A stretch of 64,000 bases of DNA from Micractinium sp. NFX-FRZ (taxonomy: Eukaryota; Chlorophyta; Trebouxiophyceae; Chlorellales; Chlorellaceae), in the NCBI GenBank assembly GCA_029339195.1, contig JAPTJF010000049.1:62001-126000 (forward strand), written 5' to 3'. The stretch's first letter is position 1, and every line of letters starts with the position of its first letter. Positions 27,328 to 38,691 of the stretch are shown one piece after another. The notes below the pieces were generated by a model. It searched no databases. It worked only from the letters and a program-made list of their open reading frames with translations, and had not been told where the DNA came from. Position numbers and translations under genes: made by a program.

Positions 27328-30300
27328 ATGGATCGGCCGCTCAGCGACGCTCTGGGGCACCCAGATGTATTCCCGCACGTCCCCGTGAGTGTTCATCGTG
27401 TGCCCTTGGGGCGGGAGGACGACTTGCACTCAGAGCAAGCGCAGGGTGGCGGCGGCAGCGGCCGCGTCGGTGGCAGCGGCAGCAACGACAAGCGCCGAAT
27501 GGGGGCAGCGAGACTGGCACCAGCATGGACATATTTCCTTGAACACCTAAGGCTCAGCAGCAGGTCGGCGCACTTCAGGGCGCACAGAGCCGAAAATCAA
27601 GGAGCATGGCAGCCCTGAAGAGCCAACCTTGGCCCCGCCCGCTCCCCTGCCGCCCACCTGCCATCAACCCACTCCCTGCCTCTTCTCCTGCACTGCAGGG
27701 CTGCCCCGAGGATGAGCTCACTCCAGAGGCGCTGGAGCACGGCTTCAGGTTCAGCGAAGCGGCGGCGCTTGGGTTTGATGGGAAGCGGGAGCTGGCGCTG
27801 ACGCTGACGGACCAGCCCCCAGAGTTTTACTCTGCTGCCAGCCTGGCCTACTGGCGAAAGGTGGGTGCCCCCTGGCGTGTGTGTGTTGTTTGGTGTCTTG
27901 TCTGCATGCCACGGGTTTGTGTGCGGAGCATGCATCACAGCATGCTGCATGCTCCAGCGGTACGCCTGTGAATTTGGGGCACTGATGTTGAGAGCACGGG
28001 GGCGGAATGGTTTTTTCCAGGTCCTGCTTGGATGTGATATCTCGCCTCTCAACGTGGTTTCGTCAGCGGCTGACTGGTGCCTGCCTGGCATGTTGGGCAC
28101 CCCATTCCGACTGCAGGCGCTGCGCCAGCAGCTGCAGGGCCCCGCCCGCTTGCTTGCCGCCAAGCGCAAGGCAGACGTGCTGTTTGATGCGCCGCTCAGC
28201 AGCAGCAGCGCCGGCAGTGCCGGCGGCAGTGCAGCTCCTCGCTACCCGCAGCAGCCCAGCCGTGGTTCGTCCAGCAAGGAGGCTGCCGAGGCATGGGCCC
28301 GGCAGCAGCTGGCAGCGCCTGGCGCGCCGCCGCTTCGCACGCTGGGCTGGGGCGGCAGCGGGGAGGCGGGCCAGGTTCCCCACGGCTTCCCCAGGAACCG
28401 CCTGTTTGAGATGTTGGCTGAGCTGGCGCCGCCCCTGCCCCGCGCGCTGTGGTTCCTACGCGTCATTGCTCTCAACCGCACCAGGTGGGTTGCCTTGCGC
28501 AGCTCCCTCCCACTCTGTGGCGCTGTGTAGCCCCAGCATCTGCCGTGCGACACATTGGGGGAAGTATGCACCGCCAGCAGGGGCAATCAGAAGTAGAGCA
28601 GGGTACGCCGCGGTGCGCCCTTTCCTCGCCGACATGCTATGCCTCCCGCCAGCTGTCCCCTGCTGCAGGCCCGCCAGCTTGGACGGCGCCAGCGAGGCGC
28701 AGCAGCGCATCAAGCAGGTCACTGAAGAGCTGCTGGCCTTCCTCGACTCGTCAGCAGCGCACGCGCCGGCAGCACAGGCGCCTGCAGCGCCCGCCCCAGG
28801 CGGGCGGCCGCCGCGTCCGGGCGGCGCGCACGACTCCGCCGCTGCACACCAGCGCCAGCAGCAGCCCGGGCAGGGGCAGTGCGGTGGAGAGGCGGCAGAG
28901 GCAGAGGCGGGCGTGGCTTCGGACTGGCAGTATGGTGTACGGCTAGCGGGACACTGCTGTGCGGCAGGGCTGGTGGATGCAGCAAAGGTGGCAGAGTGGG
29001 CTGCCAGCACGCGGACGCTGCTGCCGCTGCCGCCAGCGAGGCGGCGGCAGGTGCTCGCGCTGCTGGTGCAGTGCCTATCTTCTGCCACGCTGGCCCAGCA
29101 GCAGGTGCTGGCTCTGCTAGAGCTGTGCTTGAAAGGCGCCGAGGCAGCGGGAGTTGCGTCAGCACGCAGGCAGCCGCCCGGAGGGGCGGCGGCGGCAGCA
29201 GCAGCGGAGGCCCAGGCCGGGGCTGAGGAGGTGCAGCGGGGGCTACTGAGGGCGGCAGCAGTTGTTTTGGAGCTGCACCCCTCGGCATTTGTGGCAGCCG
29301 ATGAGCAGGTGCTGCAGCCCCTGTTTGCGAGCAGCACGGCTGGCAGCACGGGCGGCGACCATCGCCGCAGCGGCAGCCGCGTGCAGCAGTGCGGCGAGTG
29401 GGTCTGTGGAGCCCGGCAGCGGCTGTCCCAAGCCCTGCATGCCAGGTGAGTGCGTGTGTGGGTGGGTGGGTGGTGGCAGCGACTCTGGCTCGCTCTGCTG
29501 CCTCCCCACTCCCTGCAACTGTTGCCCATCTGCTGCCTGCAAGCCGCTGGCAAGGCACCCCATCCACCTGCCCCCCACACTGTCAATGGCTTGGCTGCAG
29601 GGTGCTGCAATGGCACGACAGCAAGGCGCTAGAACTGCTGGATGCCCAGCTGCGCTCCGGCAGCAGCACAGCAGCAGCGGTGGCAGCGCTCCGCAAGCTG
29701 CTGTCGCAACACCCGGCGGCGCCGTCGGGACACAGGCAGCTGCGCGACACTGTGCGGCTGGTGTGCGACTGGGCTGTGGCAGCGCCAGCCGCAGACTTTG
29801 GCGCAGCGCTGGCAGCTGCAGTAGCGCCGCCACAGAGCCAGCAGGGGCAGCAGCAGCAGCAATTGGAGGGGCCTGGGGGCGCCGCTGCGCTGCTTCCTGA
29901 GCGGGTGCTGTATGCGGTGGGCCTGCTGCAGGCTCTCCAAGGGGAGCAGCAGCAGCAGGCAGAAGCAGCAGGGAGGCAGGGGCAGCCTGCAGATGGCAGC
30001 CCGGGTGCGCCGCAACCGCCGCCGGCGCTCCAAGCCGCCATCCACGCCTGGCTGGACAGCTGCGCAGCTGAGCAGCAGCGCCAGCAGCGGCCCTGGCACC
30101 TGGATCGCGTGCTGCACCTGCTGCTGCTGCTTGCAGAGGCTGGGCTGCTGTGCCCTGCTGCCTACCTGCGCTCTTGCCTGGCGGCGGGAGCCTTCCAGCA
30201 GGCAGCCCCGGCGGCGGCTGCGGGTGCGGCGGCAGCGCTGCCTGGCGTGCACGCCGGCAGCAACGGAAACAGCAGCGGCAGCAGCAGCAGCCGCAGCCCC

Positions 30301-33300
30301 AGCCTCCACTTGGCAGCTCTTGAGCAGCTGCACCCCTTGCTAGACTTTCCAACATTGGTTCCCAGCAGCAGCAAGGCTGGCGGCGGCGGCGGCGGCCACG
30401 GCAGCAGTACGCACGCTTGGCAGCTTGCTCGCCAGCAGTACGCGTCCTCCAGAGCGGCCGTGCTTGCGCAGTACAGCTCAAAGGCGGCAGCAGAGGCACC
30501 GGATGCAGCAGAGGAGGCTCAGAGCGTGGAGTGGGAGCGGCTGCTTCAGCCAGCGCCTGGCAACAGCAGCAGCAGCAGCAGCGGTGATGACAGCAGCGGC
30601 TGCGCCGAGGCTGGCATCGCCCAGCAGCAGCAGCAGCAGCAGCAGCAGGCATGGCGGCGCTGGGCAGACGCTGCGCTGCAGGAGTTGCAGCAGGAGCTGC
30701 TGGCTCTGCTGGGCCTGGGCCCTCCCTTGGAGGCAGCGGGGGCGGAGGGGGCAGGAGAAGGCACCCCTGCAGCAGCCGCAGCCCTCGAACCGCTCCTCGC
30801 CCGGACGCGGGCGCTGGCGCCCTGGCAGCAGCGCCACACGGCAGCGGCGGTTCTGGGGGCAGCCAAGGCGTTCCTTGCCTCAACTGACACCGGCGGCGGT
30901 AGCCGGCTGTCTCCCCCACCAGGCGCGGCTGCCCCCCTGCCTGCCGGCGGGCCCAGCGAGCGCTGGCTGCTGCAATCGCTGGCGCTGCTGCGGGCATGCT
31001 GTGGTCACAGAGAGGTCCTCTCCCTGCTGGCCACCTGCCTCAACCTGCTGCAGCGGGCGGTGGCAGCAGCTGTGCGCACAGCCACCACCGGCCAGCAGCA
31101 GGGGCAGGGGCAGGGGCGGCAAGAGCTGGGGGAGGCGCTTGCGGAGGCCCAGGCGCGCTGGCAGCAGCGCTCTAAAGTGGCCCCTCCCCTGCTGCTTGCC
31201 CTGCTGGCCGCCCATGCTGGGAGCTTGGCAGCCTCCGATATTGCTGCCAAGCTGCTGCCCATGCTCACCGGCGGCCTTTGGCGGCTGCAGCAGCCGCAGC
31301 ACCAGCAGTGCGCGCGGCAGAGCCTAACGGGGCAGCTGGACCTGGCGGCGCAGCTGCTGGCGCTGCCCGGCAGCGGCTCCCAGCAGTGGCTTGACAAGAT
31401 GGAGGCCCAGCACAGCAGCAGCCACTGGGCTGCGGTGCTGCTGCAGCAGCAGGCGGCGGCCTGCAAGTCACGCGTCGGCGCCGGCGCCGGCGGCGGGCAG
31501 CAGCAGCTGCAGCAGCAGGGCGCGGCGTGCCTGCAAGCCTTCCTGCGGCGGGCGCAGCAGCTGCCGGTGGCGGGGGCAACATCTGCACCTGCTGCAGCCG
31601 GGGGCGGGCAAGCCAACGGCGAGCAGCGTGCGCCCGCCACCGCCATCTCGCTCTTGCAAGCCCCCACAGCAGCGGGGGCCGGCACAGGTGGTGCTGACAT
31701 GGCAGCGCTGGCAGCCATGCAGCACAGCCTGCCACCGGCCGCGCTGCCCGCTGTGCTGCAGCAGCTGGCCAGCATGGGGGACAGCCTGCCGCAGCAGCTG
31801 CTGGCTTTGGGCGCACCCGCCAGCCAGGCGTTGCTGCTTGACCCTCAGCAGGCACATGCCGCCCTGCAGCACACGCCACACCCGCACCTTCCGGGGGTGA
31901 CGGGCAGCGCAGGCGCGGCCTCCTGGCAGCTTGCTCTGGCTCTGTTTGCAGGCAGCAGCGGCAGCAGCTGCGGCGGCAGCGGGGCGGGCCGCCTCCTGAG
32001 GCTCAATGCAAGCGAGGCCATGGCGGCGGCTGTGGCGGCTGCCACCCCTGCCACCACCCTCTGCTGCTGGCTCCTGCTGCGCCTGCTGCTGGACGAGCAG
32101 CAGCGGCAGGGCGGGCACCGCTTGGCAGAGGCGGAGCGCCAGCTGGCGGCAAGGTGAGCCACTCCCTAGCGCGACACACGCTTTCCTGCGCAGGAAGTGG
32201 TGGCTGGCTGGCGTCATGCTGGGAGGGCTGAGGCCTGGCTGGGTGTGCACATCCTGGCCAGGAGCAGCTGTCAGCTGCCTGCCCCTCCCCAGCTGCACTG
32301 CCTTGCACTGCCTGCCGTTCCACTGCCTGCCATTGCACCGCCTGCCTACCCCGCCCGCCGTGCCCGTGCCTCTGCCTCTTCTGCAGGGTGGCTCATGAGG
32401 CGGTGCGCCGGCCGCAGGCGGCTGCAGCCCTGGCAGCCATGCTGTGCGGCCTCAGCTCCACTGCAGCAGCTGGTCAGCAGCTGCTGGTGGAGGTGGAAAG
32501 CATGCTGCGGGTGGGTCCGGCTTAAAAAAGACATTAAACATTAAACAGCTGAGGCCCGCTGCGGTAGCTTAACAGAGGAAGAATGGTTGGAGCAGCTCTT
32601 TGCTTGCTTCCCCCCGTGTTGCCCTGCCCACGTCAAGGGGTGGTCGGTGGACTCTTCCAGCAGCGACAAGCAGTGATGTGCTTCGCCTGCCGCGCTTGTG
32701 GCTGTGTGCGTGTGCCAGGCATCCTGCCGTCGTGCTGCCGACCTTCACTGCATCACCGGCTCAAGCCGCCACTCCAACGCTGCTATCCCGGCTTTCTGTG
32801 TGCAGCACCCAGTGGTGGATCTGGCTGGCCAGGCAGCCGCCAGCCTGGCGCCCGCTCTGGGCGCTAAGCCGCTGGCCGCTGGCACCACATCAGCGGCGGT
32901 AGCGGCAGCGGCGCCCCTCTCACGTCCGCCGCCTTTTGCTGGGGAACAAGGGTTGGTGGATGCTGCCCTGGTGTGCCTCAGCACAGGGAGCAGCGCGGAG
33001 CGGCAGCACGCGTTTGCACAGCAGCTCATAAAGCAGCTGGCAGCGCTCGCTGACGTGGCGCTCGGCGAGCACGGCCAGCTGGCGGTGCAGCACACGCTGG
33101 GCAGCTATGCTGGCGCTCACGTGGCGGCCAGCCCTGCTGCCGTCCAAGTGTCAGCATGGCTGCGCCTGGCGCTGCTGCTGCCGCTGCTGCCGCTCGTGTA
33201 CAAGCACCGCTCTGCAGACCCCAGCAGCGGGCTGCGCGGCCAGCTGCTGCGTGCTCTGCTGCGCCTGCTGGCTGCGCCTGCGGTTCGCGTGGATGCAGCG

Positions 33301-34547
33301 GCCTTTGCGGCGGCGGCAGGAGCAAGCGCCTGCAACAGCGGCAGCAGCGGCGCAGGAGGAGAACGAAGTGCCGGTGGCGCGATGGAAGGCACAGCGGCGG
33401 CAGCGGCGGCGGCGGCGGGGGAGCCGCTGCCGCAGCGCCTGCTGCATTTGCTGAGGGCGCTGCTGGTGGGCGGGTGGGCCTCATGGATGCGCCTGGAAGG
33501 TGAGGAGCAGCTTCTTGCCACCTTCCTCATGCCTGCCCTGCCAAGCTGTCCGCCCTGCCCTGCCTCGCGCGTTCCATGCCCTGCCCTGCCTTGTACGCTC
33601 TCTGCCCCGCCCTGCCCTGCCCTGTGCTTGGGTGCGCCCGGAAGGTGGCGCCTTGTGCCTTGCCCTGCCTGGGCCTGGGCCGGTTTCACCTTTCTGTTGG
33701 GTCCACTTTAGGCACTGAGGACAGCGGTACAGATTAGACCAGCTTAGCCCCCTGTCCTTGCCTCGCCGTCTTGCCCTGCCTGTGAAGCCCGCCTGTGCAT
33801 CCCATCCCAGTGTGTGCCTCGTACTCTGCGCCCTGCTCCCTGCTCTGCCACCGCAACCGCCCCTCACGCCGCCTCTCCGTATTGTCTGCAGGCGGCAAGC
33901 TGCGAGACGTTCCAGCCTATGAGCACAGCAGACAGCTGGCAGAGGAGGTGTCGGGCCTCCCGCTGCCACCGCGCTTGCAGGCAGCCGTGGCGGCAGCGCT
34001 GCCCCTCCCACAGCAGCAGGGCCTGGCCGAGATCCCAGCCTGCCAGGCTGCAGGTGCTGCAGCCAGCGCAGCGGCAGGCACGGTGGCAGTGACACAAGCG
34101 ACTGCAGCTGCTGCTATTGCGCCCGGAGCCGTGAGCATGGAGGCTGGGCCTGGCAGCAGCGCGAGCAGCACGCTGAGCATCGACCCTTGGCTGCTGTTAG
34201 AAGGTGGCACTGACGGCGGCAGCGGCAGCGGCACGGCGCCTGCCGATGCCCTGGTGACGCCCCTGGCTGGGATCTCTGCAGCTGCCGCGCCAGCGCCTCC
34301 TCCCTGGCTGGGTGGTGCGGTGAAGCGCCGTTGCCGTGGCCTCAGCTACATGCCTGCCCCGGTGCTCCCTGCCGGGCCGGTGCCAACAATTGAGGAGCAG
34401 CTGCAGCGGGAGGCATGCGTAGGCGGCGCGGCAGCGGCAGCGGCAGCAGCGCAAGGCAACGGGCGGCTGCAGGATGCGGAGGGTCGCGTCAGCATGTGGA
34501 TAGAGCTGGCTGTGGCTGGCGAAGCAGCGCCCAAAGCTAGCACGTAG
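27328..34547 (+). CDS. MED12: Mediator of RNA polymerase II transcription subunit 12
   Basis: Eight exons join in frame to 1796 residues: 27328-27384, 27699-27860, 28117-28484, 28669-29445, 29601-32153, 32387-32510, 32806-33499, 33892-34547. MED12 belongs to the CDK8 kinase module and activates cyclin C-CDK8 in the nucleus. The N-terminal LGHPDVFPHVPGCPEDELT matches the family motif LGPPD-YPQ-P---E--LT. RKALRQQLQGPARLLAAKRKAD and FPRNRLFEMLAELAPPLPRALWF match the plant MED12 domain. The C-terminal SIDPWLLLEGGT followed by WLGGAVKRRCRGLSYMP matches the plant tail DPWTLLEDGT ... WLKGAVRVRRTDLTYVG. The long middle is Gln/Ala/Ser-rich with leucine-rich helical stretches. The protein is shorter than the plant form (about 2200). 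Alternative splicing could use an acceptor at 28020 instead of 28116, adding 32 residues in phase; homology favours 28117. One exon of 2553 bases is unusual for this locus. Confidence 0.88.
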
Positions 34548-34930
34548 AAGCGGAGCACATGCGCCAACCTACACTGAAGTGCATTATAATTATATTAAAA
34601 ATAAGTAATTACCCGCCCCACGCATTCCCAAGTGGGGCATCCCCCGCTCCTGCCCATGCCACGTTGTGCCCACGCTGTGTTACGCACTTGTAATGCAACA
34701 CAGGTTGGTCGCAACGCAGGCTCTTGACTGACCGCTGAGGTGGGATACCTTGTGGGTTTGGGCTGGGTGCTGCTGCTGCCTGTGCCCCCGTGCTGGAGTC
34801 TTGTGCACCGCCAGCTGGTGCGACCCGCAGGGCAGGCCTGGCCTTGGATACACGTGGACACCTGGGCCTGACGTCTTGGGCTTTCACGTGCCAGCTGATG
34901 CTTGTTGCCTCTTCAAATGCCACTCCATAC
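34548..34930. other. MED12 3' region
   Basis: Begins with an AT-rich patch (about 34580-34612) that contrasts sharply with the surrounding GC content. A TGTAA at 34689-34693 is placed about 140 bases past the MED12 stop and could be its poly(A) signal. No gene seen. Confidence 0.5.
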
Positions 34931-35000
34931 CAGGGTTTTCCAGGATTTTCCAGACTGGCAGCGGCTGGCGGAGGGCGGGCGCTGACTGGCGGCGGCACTG

Positions 35001-35095
35001 GCGGAGGCGGGCAGCCCACTGGAAGAGCCTGGTTTGCCGGCGGAGGCGGGCAGCCTACTGGAAGAGCCTGGTTTGCCGGCAGAGGCGAGCAGCCC
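35001..35095. repeat. 39-base tandem repeat, about 2.4 copies
   Basis: Units start at about 35002, 35041 and 35080 and share the core GGCGGGCAGCC-ACTGGAAG followed by AGCCTGGTTTGCCGGC. The first two copies differ at one position; the third is partial. The array lies inside the candidate hAT-like element. Confidence 0.85.
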
Positions 35096-35166
35096 AATAG
35101 CGCTGTCTGCTTACACGGGTGGCGGGGGAAACATGAGTCCCTTACCTAGAGATGCGGGCAGCGGTG

Positions 35167-35202
35167 GTTTAGGATAGATAGATGGGTCTATCTACCCTAA
35201 AC
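35167..35202. repeat. Near-perfect hairpin, 16-base arms and 4-base loop
   Basis: The arm GTTTAGGATAGATAGA (35167-35182) pairs with the segment at 35187-35202, the inverse of GTTTAGGGTAGATAGA, with one mismatch across a TGGG loop. It sits in the middle of the candidate mobile element and is not a terminator of any gene I can place. It may be a palindromic core, or a second nested insertion footprint. Confidence 0.85.
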
Positions 35203-35443
35203 TAGACGGACATGATAACGGACCGGGTTGGCTGGCAGAGGAAGCTGCCTGGGTGCAGCTGGCGCCGCAAAACTGGCAGAAGTGGGCTGTGACCTGGCGG
35301 ACCTGCTGGCGGCGGTGCGTGCAGGCGCCGCCTTCTTTCTGCCAGCGCCCTGGCAGAATGCGCCCAACCACTCTGCCAGCGCCCCCTGCTTTTTCAATAA
35401 ATTCTGCCAGTACTGGCAGATCTGCCAGTGTGGGGAAACCCTG

Positions 35444-35923
35444 TCCTTGATGGCAGCTGATTTGACGCAGAGCGGCGCGCTGACCTGGCGACTCCCAGCA
35501 ACTTAGGTGGTGCCAGCAGCTTGTTGAACGCACGGAGTACTTGAAAAGACGAGCTTGGATAGAATACCGGCGCTTGCTTGTGTGCTGCTACCGTCTCGCA
35601 AGCCGACGCGTCGCGACGGGCCTGCAGGTGGGTGGGGGTCCACCACGGGGAGTCCTGTCCCGTGTACCCTTGGTTGATCCCACCCGCTAGTTAAAGTTTG
35701 TACATAGCCAGCAGCAGCCAACAGTTGTGGGCGCCTTGACGTGCGTGCTTATGCTTGCAATTGTGCCCCCACTGCCCTCCCGAGCCAGAATCGGCGCCAT
35801 CAGAGCTGGCAGGACCTGCGGATTGTGGACGCAAGACAACCGGGGGGTGTGAACTCCTTTGACAGCGGGGACACTGTAGCACCTGGCGAGCAACAGCGTC
35901 TTGCGACGGGTCTGGACTGTTGC
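35444..35923. other. Intergenic region upstream of the membrane-protein gene
   Basis: About 480 bases. From about 35741 the reading frame of the downstream exon is already open but has no ATG until 35924. This stretch is therefore either 5' UTR or part of a longer first exon fed by an unseen upstream exon. No repeats or RNA genes recognised. Confidence 0.4.
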
Positions 35924-38123
35924 ATGCAGTCTGTGCCGCCAGGAGAACAAGGTGGCGGCGGCGGGATCTTCTCGAGCGGCGAGAGGGTTCGGCTGGCGGT
36001 GGCAGCCCAAGGGGGGGCTGCCGCTGCACGCTGCGCGGGTTTGGAGCAGCTCCCTGCAGCGCTGCCCAGGACCGGCGAGGACGGCAGCAGCCAGTTGCCC
36101 AGCACCAGCCACAGCCCAAGCAGCAGCACTGGGCAGCCTTCCAGCTCAATGCAGCGCCAGCGCCAGCAGCAGCAGCAGCGCGCCTCGGCCCCTGCGCTGC
36201 ACCTCTGTCCCGCGGAGCCTAGCTGGCGGCATGCCCCGACGCTGGCTCAAGATCGCACTGTCCAGTCTTTGATGCTGATGGCACAAGTCCTCGTGGTGGC
36301 CACGCAGGGGGGCAAGGCGCAGGTGGGCATGCCTGAGGTGTCTTGGGTCATGGGATGCTAGCGCCTGCCTGCCCACCTGCAGCTGCCCGCCCGCCTGCCT
36401 GCCTGCCTGCCTGCCTCGACCGACCTTGACCGCCCTCGACTGACCGACTGTATATGCGTACTTGAGCTCTCCTTGCGCAGCTGTATACCTGCGTGCCCAC
36501 CCCCTGCCGATTGTGGTGTAGGGAAGCCTGCTAGTGCGGCTGCAGCCTGCGGGCGTGGTGTGCTTCCTGGCTCTAGGCCTGCTCATCATTACCCGCTGGC
36601 CCAAAATGTATTGGAGGAACAGGTGCGGCCAAGCCGCGCGCTGGCAAGGGGGCAGGACCAGGAGGCCAGCCAGTTGCTTTCTTGAGGATCCCTGCCTGCA
36701 GAGCCCTGTGCACTGGTCAATGCTGCCCGCACCTCCCTGCACTGCAGCAAGCAGCTCTCCCTGCCTCTTGCTCCGCAGGACCTGGCTGCTCACGCTGATC
36801 CGCATGTCGGTGTGCGTGATGCCCAGCACGCGGCAGGTGGGGGTGGGGACAGCGCTCATCATGGAACGCGACCCCCAGCCGGGTGTGCGTGGACTGGTGA
36901 CCGACTTCATGCGCATCGGAGTAGGTGCGGGGGTGGTAAGGGGGGGTAAGAAGGGGGGGTCGCCTCTTCACCCCTGCAACATGCGGGCGGGAGCGGACAC
37001 AAGGAGGGGAGGATGGGATGGGATGGGACGAAAAGAAGCTGAGAGGGAAAGGGAGGGCGGGAGCGAGGCAGGGAGGCGTCAATCCCTCCGCGCTTGCCCG
37101 GCCCTGGCCCTGGCCTGGTCCTTGCGCAACCTGCCATGGGTGCACGCTTCCCACCCGCTCACCCACCTACCTGCCCACCTGCTCGACCACAGGCAACCGC
37201 CTCCTCCCCCTCCTCTTTCACTCGGCATTCATGCTGCTGCCTCCCACGGCCTCCCTGGTCACCCTTGTGGGGCTGACGGCGCTGAGCTGGAACAGTGCTG
37301 GGTACTGCACGACGGCCCTGCTGAGCCACCCGCTGGCCGCCGTGCGGCAGCGCATGGTGGGTGCTGGGCGGCGGTGCGGGGGGTGGCGAGGCTGGAAGAG
37401 CTCCAGCACGCAGGCACATGTGATGAAAGTGTGAGCTGTCCATCAGCAGCGGAAGCTGGCCGGACCCGCTTCTCTCCTTTGGAGCGGCCCCAAGCGTCCC
37501 CCAGCGTACTCTCTCACCCGCACTTCCCTGCCCCACCACTGCAGGCTGCCACGGCCTTGGAGTGGGCGGCGCTGCCGCTGGGCGCCGTGCAGCCGCTGGC
37601 TGCGGTGCTGGGCCCTGCCCAGGACGTGCTTGCAGGTGAGAGGGCATTTATATGCTGGGTCAGATTGTTGAAGTGCGCAGGGTGCGGGTTCGCTTGGGCT
37701 CAACCAAAAGGACTCTTAGGCGTGGACGCCCACCGATGCAGCAGCGGGCCCCTCATGCCTCCCTCCGCTGTCCGTGCCCCCCATCCTTCTGCTTGACATG
37801 CAGCTTACGTCGCTCCCAGGGCTCTGTGCCATGCCACCGTGTCGCTCCTCCACATCACGCTCGGCACATTGGTACCGCTGGTACTGGCGGTGTACAACTG
37901 GCGTCCACCACCGCCTGCCGAACAGCAGGGGCAGCAGCAGCCGCCTCCAGCAGCTGCCACGGCGTGGTCGTGGAAGGCAGCAGTGTGTGCACTTGTCGAC
38001 CGCACCGACCGTGTGCTGCACACCGCGCTTGGTGGCAACGCCTCGCCAGCTGGGCGCTGCATCATTCTGTGGTACATCGTCGCCAACTGCTGGCTGCTCG
38101 CCAAGCTGTACGCCGGGCTCTGA
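35924..38123 (+). CDS. Polytopic membrane protein, family unknown
   Basis: Six exons join in frame to 406 residues: 35924-36322, 36522-36622, 36779-36924, 37193-37356, 37545-37635, 37804-38123. After a Ser/Gln-rich soluble N-terminus the protein has about six hydrophobic stretches. Examples are GVVCFLALGLLIITRW, WLLTLIRMSVCVM, LLPLLFHSAFMLLPPTASLV, WAALPLGAVQPLAAVLG, ATVSLLHITLGTLVPLVLAV and CIILWYIVANCWLLAKLY. I recognise no transporter or enzyme signature. The layout (variable soluble N-terminus, then loosely conserved helices with Arg-rich loops) resembles lineage-specific membrane proteins of trebouxiophyte algae; this is an impression, not a homology result. The start is the first in-frame ATG of the first exon and may be too far downstream or too far upstream. 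Confidence 0.6.
36394..36416. repeat. TGCC tetranucleotide microsatellite
   Basis: About five to six tandem CTGC/TGCC units in the first intron of the membrane-protein gene, followed by a related CGAC/TGAC-rich stretch to about 36450. Non-coding. Confidence 0.75.
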
Positions 38124-38691
38124 CCGTGCTGCCGCTGACGGCGTTTGTTCAATCCTGGCACCCTTTTGGTGCTGTTTTCCGATGATGAAAATTTGGCCCT
38201 CATTTCTCGTGTCCCATGCTTATGTGAATCCCCTGAGCCTCATTTGTCCATGTTTCTGAAGCCTTTTCGACACTCACTGCTTCCCACTTGCTTTGATATC
38301 GGGCTTCCCAAAGTTGTACACCCTTTTTTCTGCCCCCATATTATGGCATCAGCCACATCGTAGCTCTTCCAAGCCCAAATCCTTGCCCTCTGAAGACCGC
38401 CCAAGGTCATGATTGCGATGGGTGCGCTCCTCCACCCATCACATGAAGCTGTTTTGTGACATTGATATCAAAGGCTTGGGTTTAAACGGCAATTGGTGAG
38501 CAGTTCCTCCAGGTGGCAGGCCTCCTCAGAACACAAAAAGTGCAAGCAACTAAGGTAGGAAGTTGGACCCATGGGCTGTCCATGGACGCGAGTTCAATCG
38601 TAGTACAAGGGGTGGAGGACACGTGGGGCTGCAATGCTGGCAGGCCGCATCTCTGCTGCATGCCCGGCCCCAGGCAGCAAGCTGCCAGCGC
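38124..38691. other. Convergent 3' spacer (membrane protein / large coiled-coil gene)
   Basis: A 568-base spacer between opposing stop codons, markedly less GC-rich than the flanking exons (TTTT and TGATATC-type runs around 38150-38480). It holds both 3' UTRs. No coding exon or repeat recognised. Confidence 0.5.

Larger units (their letters stand above)
34931..35443. mobile_element. Candidate non-autonomous hAT-like element (MITE)
   Basis: A 513-base segment in an intergenic region begins CAGGGTTTTCC and ends with the imperfect inverted copy GGGGAAACCCTG. Both ends then carry ACTGGCAG/CTGCCAGT subterminal motifs repeated in both orientations, a layout typical of hAT termini (5'-CAGGG). It has no transposase frame. 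Inside are a 39-base tandem repeat and a 16-base-arm hairpin. I do not see a clear 8-base target-site duplication (flanks CTCCATAC and TCCTTGAT), so the element may be old or the ends slightly misplaced. Confidence 0.45.

Noticed and set aside
28021..28116. MED12 exon starting at 28021 (adds VLLGCDIS...)
   Set aside because: Phase allows it, but plant MED12 aligns without gap only if the exon starts at 28117. Kept as a possible alternative isoform, not the main model.
29243..30997. Open frame of over 580 codons antisense to MED12
   Set aside because: It is the complement of GCN-rich repeat codons of a well-supported exon. It has poly-Ala/Pro/Arg composition, no homology, and no splice or start support.
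35194..35200. CCCTAAA as an interstitial telomere repeat
   Set aside because: Only one unit occurs and it is half of a hairpin; there is no tandem array.
34923..35451. Clean 8-base target-site duplication around the hAT-like element
   Set aside because: Flanks CTCCATAC and TCCTTGAT do not match well enough, so the element is reported as a candidate only.
35192..35533. 113-codon open frame inside the candidate mobile element
   Set aside because: No ATG-plus-homology support; composition reflects repeated CTGGCAG motifs, and nothing transposase-like is seen.
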